From Leptolyngbya sp. Heron Island J (GTDB lineage: Bacteria; Cyanobacteriota; Cyanobacteriia; Phormidesmidales; Phormidesmidaceae), in contig NZ_AWNH01000022.1 in NCBI RefSeq assembly GCF_000482245.1, positions 1 to 64,000 of the forward strand: 64,000 nt of DNA, written 5' to 3'. Below, one piece after another: positions 35,891-45,597 of the stretch (its first letter is position 1; each line of letters opens with the position of its first letter). The position numbers and the translations under genes are program-made. The notes under the pieces were generated by a model that saw only the letters and a list, made by a program, of their open reading frames with translations, searched no databases and had not been told where the DNA came from.

Positions 35891-36754
35891 CTAGTTATGT
35901 GAGGTCGCCTGTCTACGCTTGCGACTGGCAAATACTAAACCAACAGCGGCCACCAAACCCAAAATAGTCCCCGGCTCAGGTACATCTACCTGCTCAACAG
36001 TAATACGAGCCACCTGATAGCCAGGGGCAGTAAAATCGGCCCCCGTAAAGTTCAAGGGCAAACCATTAAACGGACTAGAGTCAGTAGTCGTTAAAATGCG
36101 CCCACCGGGGATAAATCCGGGATGAAACGTCACTACCCCATTTTCATCCGTCCCTGTATTGGGAGCCGATTGGCCCAAAAATGCCGTACTAGAAGCCAAT
36201 TCATCATTCACCTCAGTGCCACCGTCATTGACCTCAGACCCTAAGACAATAAAGTCGGCCCCCAGAAAGTTACCCTCATCATCAAAAATCTCATGGGCTA
36301 GGGGATTACCGTTTGCAATAAATGCATCATTACTGGGCAACACCATCGACGCATAGCTGAAATATTGATTGCTAGCATCAACATCAAAAATAAAACTGGT
36401 CGATTCACCCACTTCCAAAGGAGGTGGACCATCACTAAGCAACGTACCTTGTACACCATTAGGCTGACGGGTAGCAAAATCGGCTGTCAGGGGCTCGTTG
36501 TTGCCATCTTCCACCAGCTCCTCGAATCCAGGAAAAGCATCTAGTGATTCACCGAGATCGTATAGATCAAACGTACCGTCATGGAAGCCAACCCATGCCG
36601 GTGTCAGCAAGCTACCGTTAGTCGGCGCTAGGTTTTCGATCGTTACTTTGAGCGTGGCCGCAGATGCCGCTGTTGCCATGGCAGTCATAGTTCCGATGCT
36701 GATGACAGCAGCCGTAGCCAGCCGATGGCGGGAGAAAAGCGCAAACATATTCAT
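35891..36754 (-). CDS. Spondin-domain protein with PEP-CTERM sorting signal
   Basis: Signal peptide (residues ~12-33, TAAVISIGTMTAMATAASA), a spondin-N-like domain (LKVTIENLAPTNGSLLTPAW, WVGFHDGTFDLYDLG, VTFHPGFIPGG), and C-terminal PEP-CTERM: VPEPGT, a span (ILGLVAAVGLVFA) and basic SRKRRQ. It should be cut by an exosortase and exported to the surface. 287 aa. ATG at 36754 or Met3 (36748). Own terminator downstream. Next to the ECF sigma/anti-sigma pair. Confidence 0.87.
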   Translation of the reverse strand: MNMFALFSRHRLATAAVISIGTMTAMATAASAATLKVTIENLAPTNGSLLTPAWVGFHDGTFDLYDLGESLDAFPGFEELVEDGNNEPLTADFATRQPNGVQGTLLSDGPPPLEVGESTSFIFDVDASNQYFSYASMVLPSNDAFIANGNPLAHEIFDDEGNFLGADFIVLGSEVNDGGTEVNDELASSTAFLGQSAPNTGTDENGVVTFHPGFIPGGRILTTTDSSPFNGLPLNFTGADFTAPGYQVARITVEQVDVPEPGTILGLVAAVGLVFASRKRRQATSHN

Positions 36755-37144
36755 AGATAGAGCTATAAAACTTCAGCGGAAATATCAACCTGGCTGACGT
36801 CGAGAGCGATGGTTTTCTGTAGAAGGAGCTACAGCTGTCAAACTCGTCTGACGCAGATGAGGTTATCCCCCCGATAAGGATTTTTGATGGGTAGCGTAAT
36901 TTTCTGCTGAGGGGGTTTTGAGAAACCACTGAGAAGGCTGTAACAAAAATAAGGAGTATCTGAGAAAGCCCTGAGCCCTTGGATGTTGACTCAGCACCTG
37001 ATAAGGGTATTCGCCGAGAAATGACCTGGCGATCGCAATTGCAATCTCTGCTCCCGCCCAAACCATTTGTTCGAATTTCTCACCATCGGTTGCCAAGAAA
37101 ATGCTGAATGCGATAGTAATACCAGCAACCCCAAAGAACTTTCT
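36755..37144. other. 390-base intergenic region, possible small minus-strand coding remnant
   Basis: Between the spondin gene (minus) and fghA (plus). On the minus strand, 36863-37144 reads as an open frame with protein-like, partly hydrophobic sequence ([34 protein letters not shown]). It has no ATG, only TTG 37096, and contains a HIP1 site. It could be a small unrecognised gene or a remnant. The fghA promoter must also lie here. Confidence 0.35.
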
Positions 37145-38005
37145 ATGGCCAACGCCCAGACCAACACTCTGACACTAACCAGTCAGCATGGCTGCTTTGG
37201 TGGCACCGTCAGCATCTACAGTCATCCATCTGAACAGTGCCAATGCTCCATGACGTTTGCTGTTTACCTGCCCCCCCAGGCAAAAACCCAACCAGTGCCG
37301 GTGCTTTATTACCTATCAGGACTGACTTGCACTGAGCAAAATTTCATCACCAAAGCCGGTGCCCAGCGCTACGCCGCTCAATACGGGCTCATGCTGGTAG
37401 CTCCAGACACCAGCCCCCGTGGCGAGGATGTCCCTGACGAAGAAGGCTGGGATTTTGGCAGCGGCGCTGGCTTTTACGTAGATGCGACTGAAGCGCCCTG
37501 GGTCAAAAATTACCGCATGTATAGCTACGTGACCGAGGAATTGCCAGGGCTCATCCACAAGAATTTTTCGGTGAATGCCAAGCAGGGTATCTTTGGCCAT
37601 TCCATGGGCGGTCACGGGGCCTTAGTGTGTGGCCTCCGCAATCCTCAGAAATACCAGTCAATCTCTGCCTTTGCACCGATCAGCAACCCCATGCAATGCG
37701 CCTGGGGTCAAAAGGCATTGGGCAAGTATTTAGGAGACGATCAAACCAGCTGGGCCGCTTATGACGCTAGTGAATTAGTCAAACAACGGGCTCAGTCAAA
37801 ACGACCTATCTTAGTTGACCAAGGTGCAGCCGACCCCTTTCTAGAACAGCAGCAACTCAAACCTGAGGCATTCCAAGCCGCATGCGCAGCCGCAGGACAA
37901 CCGTTAACCCTAAGAATGCAACCAGGGTATGACCATGGCTACTACTTTATTGCCACCTTTATGGAAGATCACATCAGACACCATGCTGCGATGTTATGCG
38001 ATTAA
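37145..38005 (+). CDS. fghA: S-formylglutathione hydrolase
   Basis: Esterase D family serine hydrolase that releases formate and glutathione in formaldehyde detoxification. Motifs: [18 protein letters not shown], nucleophile Ser in [10 protein letters not shown], the acid Asp in [10 protein letters not shown], and catalytic His in [14 protein letters not shown]. The frame is open from TTG 37067, but ATG 37145 gives the family length (286 aa). No glutathione-dependent formaldehyde dehydrogenase gene is beside it. Confidence 0.93.
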   Translation: MANAQTNTLTLTSQHGCFGGTVSIYSHPSEQCQCSMTFAVYLPPQAKTQPVPVLYYLSGLTCTEQNFITKAGAQRYAAQYGLMLVAPDTSPRGEDVPDEEGWDFGSGAGFYVDATEAPWVKNYRMYSYVTEELPGLIHKNFSVNAKQGIFGHSMGGHGALVCGLRNPQKYQSISAFAPISNPMQCAWGQKALGKYLGDDQTSWAAYDASELVKQRAQSKRPILVDQGAADPFLEQQQLKPEAFQAACAAAGQPLTLRMQPGYDHGYYFIATFMEDHIRHHAAMLCD

Positions 38006-38010
38006 GAAGC

Positions 38011-38056
38011 GCTGCAGCTTAGTTGCCTAATAAGCTGCAGCTTAGTTGCCTAATAA
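38011..38056. repeat. 23-bp perfect tandem duplication
   Basis: Two exact copies of a 23-base unit beginning GCTGCAGCTTAGTTGCC lie at 38011-38033 and 38034-38056. The second copy contains the last codons and stop of the minus-strand CPBP gene, so the first is a duplicated gene end placed downstream. Confidence 0.95.
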
Positions 38057-39532
38057 AAAGAGGCCGACTAGGGTAGCGCTATTCCACAGGCTATGAATCA
38101 ACATCGGGGAGAGTAGATTTCGCGATCGCGCATACACCCATGCCAAAATCGTGCCAAGCAACGTCAGCGGTAGCACCTCTGAAAGACTCAGGTGAGCAGC
38201 AGCAAAAATCAAGCTACTCAACAAAATCGCACTCCAAACTGGCATATAGCGTGTGAGGGAGGGGAGTAAAAACCCACGAAACAGCACCTCTTCAAATAGA
38301 GGAGCGGCCACAGCAGCAGTGAGAAAAAACAGCAATAAGGCAACGCTGTCGCTTTCTTGTAATACCGTCTGCAACAGAGGATTATTGCCCCCCTGGCCTC
38401 GCCAAATTTGCTGATTTAAAGCTGAGATTGCGATCATTAAGGGCAAAGCAACTAAATAGCCTCCGACTCCCCATAGGGGCCAACGGCCAAATAGCTTAAA
38501 TTGAAACCAGCCTTTGGGTAGGGGTCGATAAGCCCAAATCGAGCCCACCAGCACGGCAATCCCGCTAACGGACATTAGCAGATAAAAAATCATGGCATAC
38601 AGAGCCCGTCCACGACTACTAGTGGCCGCAAAGCTCATGCCCGAGAGCTGCAGCACAAACGGGATTAGCAGCTGACCAACAAAGAAAAAGCCAACAATCA
38701 GCACCTGCCAGATAATTTCACCGTCCCAGGGCACATCCCACGCTGAGAGCGCTTTACCCAACAACGATTCTCCTCGACGGGTAGCCACCTGCACCCCCAG
38801 AAAAATCAGTAGCCCCAATCCGATGATGCAGCCAACAACAGGGGCAGTGCCAACAGCGACTAACTTCACTAGCTTGGATTGAGCAGCGGCTTGTTCTTGC
38901 GCCTGTAGCTGTGTCAGGTCGACAGAACGGTCGTCTAAGGTATAAAGCTGTTCTAAAGCCCGATACTGAAACCAGCCATTAAGCTGTCTACTGATAACGG
39001 TTTCAGTCATTGGGGTAATCGTTGGCGAGGTCTCCCATAATCCCAACACAACGGTGGCCACATCAGCAATTGAGCTATCGCCTTCAGCCAATGGCAGCAA
39101 ACGCTGGCGGACTTCATTGATATCTTTTTGCTGGGTAGCAATGATGCCTAGCTTTAGGTCAATCTCATTGATCAGCGTTTGCTGCTGGGTGATAGCAGTT
39201 TCAAATTTCTCAAGCTGGGGATTGGAGTCATTGTTTTGACTTTCGAGTTGTTTTTGCGATCGCGCCACCCCGGCCATCGCTTCCTGACGCACCGACTTGT
39301 ATTGCTTGGCTACGGTCTCCAGCGGTTTAGCCCCCAGTAAGGCGTTGCCCAGCTGCTTAAATTCATCACTTTCTAGCTCGTCCCACTCAGACGCTTGTAA
39401 AAGCAGATCGCTCTGATAAAGCTGCAGCTGCCCTGTCACCTGAGGCTGGGAAAAGCTTTCGTACAACGATGAAGCTAACACCAGCGCGACAAGGCCGGTC
39501 AAAATTGATAAAACAACCCGCTTTAGCGTCAT
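38042..39532 (-). CDS. CPBP-family intramembrane glutamic/metallo-protease
   Basis: N-terminal span (~8-26) followed by a ~200-residue extracytoplasmic helical region (QSDLLLQASEWDELESDEF, coiled-coil around SQKQLESQNNDSNPQLEKFE), then about seven spans and the CPBP (Abi/Rce1) core near the C-terminus: EEVLFRGFLLPSL (EExxxR), SLIFAAAHL and LIHSLWNSATL. 496 aa. Family members cleave prenylated or other membrane proteins; substrate unknown. Confidence 0.92.
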   Translation of the reverse strand: MTLKRVVLSILTGLVALVLASSLYESFSQPQVTGQLQLYQSDLLLQASEWDELESDEFKQLGNALLGAKPLETVAKQYKSVRQEAMAGVARSQKQLESQNNDSNPQLEKFETAITQQQTLINEIDLKLGIIATQQKDINEVRQRLLPLAEGDSSIADVATVVLGLWETSPTITPMTETVISRQLNGWFQYRALEQLYTLDDRSVDLTQLQAQEQAAAQSKLVKLVAVGTAPVVGCIIGLGLLIFLGVQVATRRGESLLGKALSAWDVPWDGEIIWQVLIVGFFFVGQLLIPFVLQLSGMSFAATSSRGRALYAMIFYLLMSVSGIAVLVGSIWAYRPLPKGWFQFKLFGRWPLWGVGGYLVALPLMIAISALNQQIWRGQGGNNPLLQTVLQESDSVALLLFFLTAAVAAPLFEEVLFRGFLLPSLTRYMPVWSAILLSSLIFAAAHLSLSEVLPLTLLGTILAWVYARSRNLLSPMLIHSLWNSATLVGLFLLGN

Positions 39533-39698
39533 TAGAAATCAAAAGACAATCTAGGCATTATCGCATTTGCTCCCTTTATTAACGACTATTGCCAAGGTTA
39601 TTAATTCTCTATGGCAAAGTGATTTAATGGTGCCTGAGCTACTTGTATAGACTGATACACGCTCATTTTTTCATCATACCCGCAAGGCTTTAGTCACT

Positions 39699-40808
39699 AT
39701 GAGACGTCGACAGTTAATTGGTTATGGCTTGACTGGCGCGGCCAGTAGCGCGGCATTAACGGCCTGTGCTCAATCAACCACACCCACTGCCGCAAGTGAT
39801 GGGGCCACATTGCCAACGGTGCGATGGAAAATGGCCACTAGCTGGCCCAAATCGCTGGATACGCTCTATGGTGCAGCTGAAATTGTGTGCGATCGCATTG
39901 CTGCCATGACCGATGGTCGGTTTACCATTGAACCCTACGCTGGTGGCGAAATCGTTCCTGGCCTACAGGTGCTAGATGCTGTGCAGAATGGCACCGTGGA
40001 ATGTGGCCACAGCGCAGCCTATTACTATGTCGGCAAAAGCCCAGCCCTAGCATTTGGCACTACTGTGCCCTTTGGCCTGAACGCCCAACAGCAGAACGCC
40101 TGGCTCTACCACGGCGGAGGATTAGAAGCCATGCAGAAGCTCTATGCAACTTTTAATGCGATTACCTTTCCAGCCGGCAATACCGGAGTCCAAATGGGGG
40201 GGTGGTTTAATAAAGAGATCGCAACAGCTGCAGACCTCAAGGGACTCAAAATGCGGATTCCTGGCTTAGGTGGCAAGGTCATGGCCAAATTAGGCGTAAA
40301 CGTTCAGAATCTCCCCGGCAGCGAAATTTTTGTGGCCCTGGAACGGGGGACTATTGACGCCGCTGAATGGGTTGGCCCTTACGACGATGAAAAATTAGGA
40401 CTCCAAGACATCGCTCAGTTTTATTACTATCCCGGGTGGTGGGAACCCGGTCCCTCTTTTGACATGATGATCAATATGGATGCCTGGACATCCTTACCAC
40501 CAACCTACCAAGAAGTCGTTAAGACCGCCTGTATAGAGTCGAATATGAGTACTCTGGCCAAATACGATGCCGTCAATGGAGCCGCTCTCAAAAGCCTGCT
40601 CGACTCTGGAGCTCAGCTCAGACCGTTCAGCGACGAGATCCTGGCCGCTGCTGAAAAAGCCGCCTTTGAAATCTACGAAGAAACCGCCAGTCAGGATGCC
40701 ACCTTTAAGGAGATCTACGATCAGTGGAAGTCCTTCCGTGATTCTGTCTATAGTTGGAATCGACTTAATGAGTTAGGTTTCGCAGGGTTTGCCAACCAAG
40801 AAGCTTAG
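39699..40808 (+). CDS. dctP: TRAP transporter solute-binding protein DctP
   Basis: Periplasmic binding protein for C4-dicarboxylate/2-oxoacid-type TRAP carriers. Tat-like signal RRRQLIGYGLTGAASSAA, then a possible lipobox TACA. Family body: VRWKMATSWPKSLDTLYGAA, IEPYAGGEIVPGLQVLDAVQ, LKGLKMRIPGLGGKVM, LPGSEIFVALERGTIDAAEW, DEKLGLQDIAQFYYYPGWWEPG. The conserved Arg that pairs with the carboxylate sits in MRIPG. 369 aa. The mannitol/2-oxoacid-type close relative motif PGWWEPG suggests monocarboxylate 2-oxoacid substrates. Its permeases lie 5 kb away at 45.6-47.5 kb. Confidence 0.92.
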   Translation: MRRRQLIGYGLTGAASSAALTACAQSTTPTAASDGATLPTVRWKMATSWPKSLDTLYGAAEIVCDRIAAMTDGRFTIEPYAGGEIVPGLQVLDAVQNGTVECGHSAAYYYVGKSPALAFGTTVPFGLNAQQQNAWLYHGGGLEAMQKLYATFNAITFPAGNTGVQMGGWFNKEIATAADLKGLKMRIPGLGGKVMAKLGVNVQNLPGSEIFVALERGTIDAAEWVGPYDDEKLGLQDIAQFYYYPGWWEPGPSFDMMINMDAWTSLPPTYQEVVKTACIESNMSTLAKYDAVNGAALKSLLDSGAQLRPFSDEILAAAEKAAFEIYEETASQDATFKEIYDQWKSFRDSVYSWNRLNELGFAGFANQEA

Positions 40809-41008
40809 CAGTAAGCCACTAAATATCAACTTACAATTCGGCAGCAGTTCACAGCTGTTTTCTTTAGAATTCCGCTCTTTTGTGACGCAGTTGCAGAGTT
40901 GGTTAGGACTATTGAGAGACCGAAAATATCACTACTAACAGTATTTTCCTTCGTCTTCCGTCCTCACTCTTCCGTCCTTCGCCATCGTCGTAGCCTAGTT
41001 TATCGTGC

Positions 41009-42199
41009 TTATGGTTGCTTCGCTACAACACAACCTGCTGCTACTGCAAAGCTGATAGCCGCGATTAACAACGATACGGTCAAACCAAGATTGGCTCCCA
41101 CACCACTCAATACACTGATGGCAACAGCTCCACCGCTGAAGTAGAGACCGGTCCCTAAGCCTGCTTTTGAGGCGGGCACCATCGATAGGGCATAGGGTAA
41201 GGTGCCATTGGCAACCAGGCTAAAGGCAATGCCGATTGCGATCGCAACCACAACCGCCACCCCTGCCGACCCCATCATCATGGTCACACCTGTAGCCACG
41301 ATCAATCCAACAAAACCAAAGAACATCGCTGTCCGATTCCCCAAACGTGTAGCCAACTGACCACAGGGCAACGCACTCAGCGCCACTGTGACAAATAGCA
41401 CCACCATGATCAACTTTGGCTGACTAAAACCAGTTGCCGCTACTGCTGCAGAAAAACTCTGCAGCAATAACCGTAGCCCTGAAGCCACACCTACTCCCGT
41501 CATAAAGACCCAAGGCAAATTTGCCCATTGCATCGGCGCATTAGCTCCCACAGACAAAGGAGAATTAGCCACCGTTTTATTTGGGTGAACCTGCCTTAGC
41601 ACCAAGGCTGCTAATAGCAACACCACCGTACCAATCGAAAATGCAGTCAGGGGACCTAACCCTAAAATAAAATCACTGGCGATGGGTGCCATAGCGCCGG
41701 TCACTCCACCTACCATCGTCAAAACACTAGCAGCTTGAGGTAAGTCAGACTCAAACGCATAGCGCCCTAGCAGCGATAAGGCAGGGCTGCGAAAAATGGT
41801 CATCGCCAATGCCCAAGCTACTAGAGCTACAGGCATTAGCAATTTCAACGATAGACCGCCAAGCACAACCAACGGGATACCCATAAAGCAAAGAGCAGAA
41901 GCAATCATGCCCAGAGCAATTTGCGGAAAACGACTGCCTACCCAATGCTGACGCTGGTCAGAGAAACTCCCCATCAGGGGTTCCATCAATGCCCCCATGG
42001 CATTTTCAATCACCAATAGCATTGTGGCTAAACTGGCTGAAAATCCCAGAGCCAGTAATAAATCATCCAAGTAGAGATTGTAAATCACCCAAGTCAGGGA
42101 AATCGCCCCTTGGACAGCCGCTAGGCCTAAGACCTGCAACCAGAGAATTCGTCGTCCTACTAAAGCTGAAGTACCCATACGCATCACCTTATAAGTCAA
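41009..42199 (-). CDS. Major facilitator superfamily transporter
   Basis: 396 residues with ~12 hydrophobic spans. Motif A-like loop GSFSDQRQHWVGSRFPQ between spans 2 and 3. Substrate cannot be told; the SLTWVIYNLYLDDLLLALG start resembles bacterial sugar/MelB-like or folate-type MFS carriers. Start may be Met1, Met6 or Met8 (42199, 42184, 42178). Converges on dctP. Confidence 0.85.
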   Translation of the reverse strand: MTYKVMRMGTSALVGRRILWLQVLGLAAVQGAISLTWVIYNLYLDDLLLALGFSASLATMLLVIENAMGALMEPLMGSFSDQRQHWVGSRFPQIALGMIASALCFMGIPLVVLGGLSLKLLMPVALVAWALAMTIFRSPALSLLGRYAFESDLPQAASVLTMVGGVTGAMAPIASDFILGLGPLTAFSIGTVVLLLAALVLRQVHPNKTVANSPLSVGANAPMQWANLPWVFMTGVGVASGLRLLLQSFSAAVAATGFSQPKLIMVVLFVTVALSALPCGQLATRLGNRTAMFFGFVGLIVATGVTMMMGSAGVAVVVAIAIGIAFSLVANGTLPYALSMVPASKAGLGTGLYFSGGAVAISVLSGVGANLGLTVSLLIAAISFAVAAGCVVAKQP

Positions 42200-42978
42200 T
42201 AACAGGGACCTAAAGCAGCAACACCTTGCAAGATGAACACATTGAAATCAACTTAGCGTGCTTACAAAGAATAGTCATTCATGATTTACGGGGTATTTCT
42301 GGCCAGTGGGGAACTACCCCAATCGGCAATAGCATAGCGTTCCAGCCAATAAAGCAAATGAATAGAACGCTCTAGTGTTTTCACCGCTTGGCATTAAACC
42401 AGGTTTTTAGGGCAGCGCAGCCCGTTGATGTAGTGGAGTTTTTTCACCTGACTACCCCACACGTCATATAAATCTTACTTACCAAGAACTAGCTTGACAG
42501 CAATGCTCTGATAAACAGCGAGAACCATACATTCTCAACATCTACATAACCATCACTTCACTATGTAGAGCCGATCAATCAGTAAATCTGGCCCAATAGC
42601 TGATGCTTACTGATGCTTAGCAAAAACTTTTAGTCATTTTCAAACAGGGAACTTCTAACCTCTCTGAATTGTCATATCAAGTTACGTAAATTTTCACATA
42701 GCTGTTCTCCTGGTGACTAAAGCTTAGCAAGTACACCCTATAAGCAAAAATTCTAGAGCTACCAAAATCTCTCAGAGGGCTCCTCAACATAGAATTCAGT
42801 ATTGGATATCCCCCTCAGCTTTTCCAATTCTAGGGACATTTATCTTAAGTCCATCAAGCTGAGTGAATATACGGGGATCAGACAGCATATTTGATACTGC
42901 TTATACAAGCTCTCAGAAAATCATTGAAGAGAGGTAATTCACCTCTGGAATTCAATAGATAGCCAACAATAATCTGCG
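42200..42978. other. 779-base A+T-rich intergenic region
   Basis: Divergent gap between the MFS gene and the SGNH gene. No coding, tRNA or clear terminator. A small hairpin GAGGT-AATTC-ACCTC lies about 42931-42945. Base composition shifts toward A+T here and stays low-G+C through the next two genes. Confidence 0.5.
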
Positions 42979-44097
42979 ATGAATCAAGCTACGAAACCTA
43001 GAAAAAGAATAGCAGTGAAGTTTCCATCTACAAAAAACAACACTCTCATTAAAGTCTTAAAATACAGCTTATTAGCAGGACTTTCAGTTTTCATCACATC
43101 TCATTCTTTAACTCAAATAATAACGCCTCCCAAAATCCCTCAAAACATAGGTTTTATCAGTCCCAAAAAAACTTACTATCAAGCCCATAAAGACAACTAC
43201 AACACGCTATTCTTTGGCTCTAGCAGAGTCTTAAATCACATCAATCCAGAAGTCATCGATCAAGTAGCTAAATCAGAAGGTTTAGAGATTAGCAGTTATA
43301 ATTTTGGCATACCTGCTATACGAGAAATACACAGCTATGTTCTTCTGAGAGACGTGCTGCAAGATGCACCAGAACATTTAGAGTGGGTATTTATTGAAAT
43401 CTCGTTAGATAAGGGATATGAGCCTATTGCCAATGCTCGAACAAAACGCTCAATTTACTGGCATACTTTCAGCAATACACGCATCGCAATTGAATACATC
43501 ATCAATTCTGAGGAATCGGCATTCAACAAAGCTATTTTAATTAGCAGTCACATCCTCCCGTATATATATCATCAATTAAATATAGGTATTATTTCCAATC
43601 ACCTATGGCCCTCAGAAACTCAAAGCTTAGAAAGCCAAAGAGATCAGAAAATATATGAAGCCAATAAGGGTTTTCTAGGCATAACCAGCAATCATTACAA
43701 TGACTTAAGACAGTTATTTTTAGCTGACCAATTCGATTATCAAAAAGATGTCAAAAAACTGATTAATTACCACAAAAATAGAACAGAAAAAGATAATGAT
43801 CTACCTGACAATAAGCGTATTTTACTAAGTAAGATCATAGACACGGTCCATGCAGCAGGAGCAACTCCATTTTTTATCATTACACCGACATTAAATACTG
43901 CTCAAGATTTATATCAAGCTCATGAGGAAGATTTAATTCCTACTTTATTTGCCTATAACAATCCATCTGATTATCCACAATTTTATGATGCAGAGAATCG
44001 CCATGATCCAGAGCATCTAAACATTCAAACTGCTAATAATTTTAGTCAAGAGCTAGCACAAGATTTTATTCAGGCAATTAAAACTAAAAATTTCTAA
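42979..44097 (+). CDS. SGNH-hydrolase-like membrane protein, MBOAT partner
   Basis: 372 residues. One span at ~24-46 (VLKYSLLAGLSVFITSHSLTQ), then an extracytoplasmic domain. NTLFFGSSRVLNHINPEVI looks like SGNH block I (Gly-Ser-Ser), and HDPEHLN near the C-terminus looks like the Asp-x2-His block. I do not recognise a precise family, but this pattern (single span, SGNH-like, before an MBOAT gene) is that of DltD/AlgJ-type acyltransferase partners. A+T-rich with codon use unlike its neighbours. 51 bases before the MBOAT gene. Confidence 0.82.
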   Translation: MNQATKPRKRIAVKFPSTKNNTLIKVLKYSLLAGLSVFITSHSLTQIITPPKIPQNIGFISPKKTYYQAHKDNYNTLFFGSSRVLNHINPEVIDQVAKSEGLEISSYNFGIPAIREIHSYVLLRDVLQDAPEHLEWVFIEISLDKGYEPIANARTKRSIYWHTFSNTRIAIEYIINSEESAFNKAILISSHILPYIYHQLNIGIISNHLWPSETQSLESQRDQKIYEANKGFLGITSNHYNDLRQLFLADQFDYQKDVKKLINYHKNRTEKDNDLPDNKRILLSKIIDTVHAAGATPFFIITPTLNTAQDLYQAHEEDLIPTLFAYNNPSDYPQFYDAENRHDPEHLNIQTANNFSQELAQDFIQAIKTKNF

Positions 44098-44148
44098 ACT
44101 CAATTAACTGTTTAAGTTCAGGATCTATAATTTTTAGTTTTTATCATT

Positions 44149-45555
44149 ATGATTTTTACAGAATTTAGATTTATTCTGTTTTTTATATTGGTATTTTCAA
44201 TCTATTGGAAATTGCCAAACAAAACCTGGAAGAAGCTTTGGTTACTTATTTGCAGTTACATATTCTATGGGATATGGGATTGGAGATTTTTATCCCTTAT
44301 TATTGGCTCTACTTTTGTAGACTACATGACAGGGCTTAAAATCTATGATAGTAATACTCAAATCGCCAAAAAAGCCTGGTTGACACTCAGTCTATCTATT
44401 AACCTTGGAATTCTTGGTTTCTTCAAATACTATAATTTCTTTGTTGATTCACTGGTCCATCTATTTGACACCACAGGCCTGTCATTCAACTCAATTAATA
44501 TTAATATTATCCTGCCTGCTGGCATCAGTTTTTATACATTACAAACCCTCAGTTACTCACTAGATATCTATTTTGGTAAGCTGACGCCCCAAAAAAACTT
44601 TTTGAATTTAGCGTGCTTTGTCGCATTTTTCCCTCAACTTTTAGCAGGTCCTATTGTTCGAGCATCAGACTTTCTGCCTCAACTCACAGCTATTCAAAAA
44701 TTTAGAAATGTCAATGTAAAAGCCTGTTTAGTGCTCTTTATAGTAGGCTTCTTCAAAAAGGCATGTATATCGGATAATTTAGCGCCCTTTGTAGACAATT
44801 ATTTTTCAGCAGTTGATAGCTACACCGCTTTAAGTGGCTGGTTGGCAACTATGTCCTATGCTGTTCAAATTTATTGTGATTTTTCTGGTTACTCTGATAT
44901 GGCCATCGCCTGCGCAGGGTTATTAGGCTATAACCTCTGTGTCAATTTTGATGCCCCATATTTCTCAAGTAGCATCACAGAATTTTGGAGAAGATGGCAC
45001 ATTAGCCTATCAAACTGGTTAAGAGATTACTTATACATTCCTTTAGGAGGAAATCGTGATGGCACAATTGCTACATACCGAAACCTGATAATCACTATGC
45101 TGATTGGTGGTCTCTGGCATGGAGCTGCTTGGAGATTCGTTGTCTGGGGAGCACTTCATGGGATTGCACTAGTGTGTCATAAGGAGTGGAGTCAGCTTTG
45201 GAATAAGAAAAGCCTAATTAATCAAACCTCTAAAATTTGGGGAGTTGGTATCACTTTTTATTGGGTATGTTTCACATGGATTTTCTTTCGCGCTAATAGC
45301 TTTATCGATGCATTATCAGTCGCCAAAGCGTACGTCTTATTTCAATCTCCAGGTAGTCAACAACTTGAGCCCCGTCTTTGGTTAATTTTGGTCGGTCTTG
45401 CAGCGTTACATTGGGTATCTGCTCGCATGTCCTGGACACAGATCATCGAAAAACTGCCTAATCAGGTATTCGCCATCGGATATGGATACACGGTGGCAGT
45501 CGTCATGCTGCTGATGTCCACAGGCTATGCACCGTTTATATATTTCCAGTTTTAG
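44149..45555 (+). CDS. MBOAT-family membrane O-acyltransferase (AlgI/PatA-like)
   Basis: 468 residues, ~11 spans. Family marks: QLLAGPIVRASDFLPQL, IYCDFSGYSDMAIACA-type segment, NFDAPYFSSSITEFWRRWHISLSNWLRDYLYIPLGG, and catalytic His in IGGLWHGAAWRFVVWG. It transfers acyl (often acetyl) groups across the membrane onto surface polysaccharide or cell wall. Pairs with the SGNH gene upstream. Confidence 0.93.
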   Translation: MIFTEFRFILFFILVFSIYWKLPNKTWKKLWLLICSYIFYGIWDWRFLSLIIGSTFVDYMTGLKIYDSNTQIAKKAWLTLSLSINLGILGFFKYYNFFVDSLVHLFDTTGLSFNSININIILPAGISFYTLQTLSYSLDIYFGKLTPQKNFLNLACFVAFFPQLLAGPIVRASDFLPQLTAIQKFRNVNVKACLVLFIVGFFKKACISDNLAPFVDNYFSAVDSYTALSGWLATMSYAVQIYCDFSGYSDMAIACAGLLGYNLCVNFDAPYFSSSITEFWRRWHISLSNWLRDYLYIPLGGNRDGTIATYRNLIITMLIGGLWHGAAWRFVVWGALHGIALVCHKEWSQLWNKKSLINQTSKIWGVGITFYWVCFTWIFFRANSFIDALSVAKAYVLFQSPGSQQLEPRLWLILVGLAALHWVSARMSWTQIIEKLPNQVFAIGYGYTVAVVMLLMSTGYAPFIYFQF

Positions 45556-45597
45556 TAGGGTTTTCCAGTTGCTTCCCTAGAGGACACTTGCATATTT

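Noticed and set aside
37067-37144. N-terminal extension of S-formylglutathione hydrolase from TTG 37067
   Set aside because: Adds 26 residues absent from the family; ATG 37145 gives the expected length.
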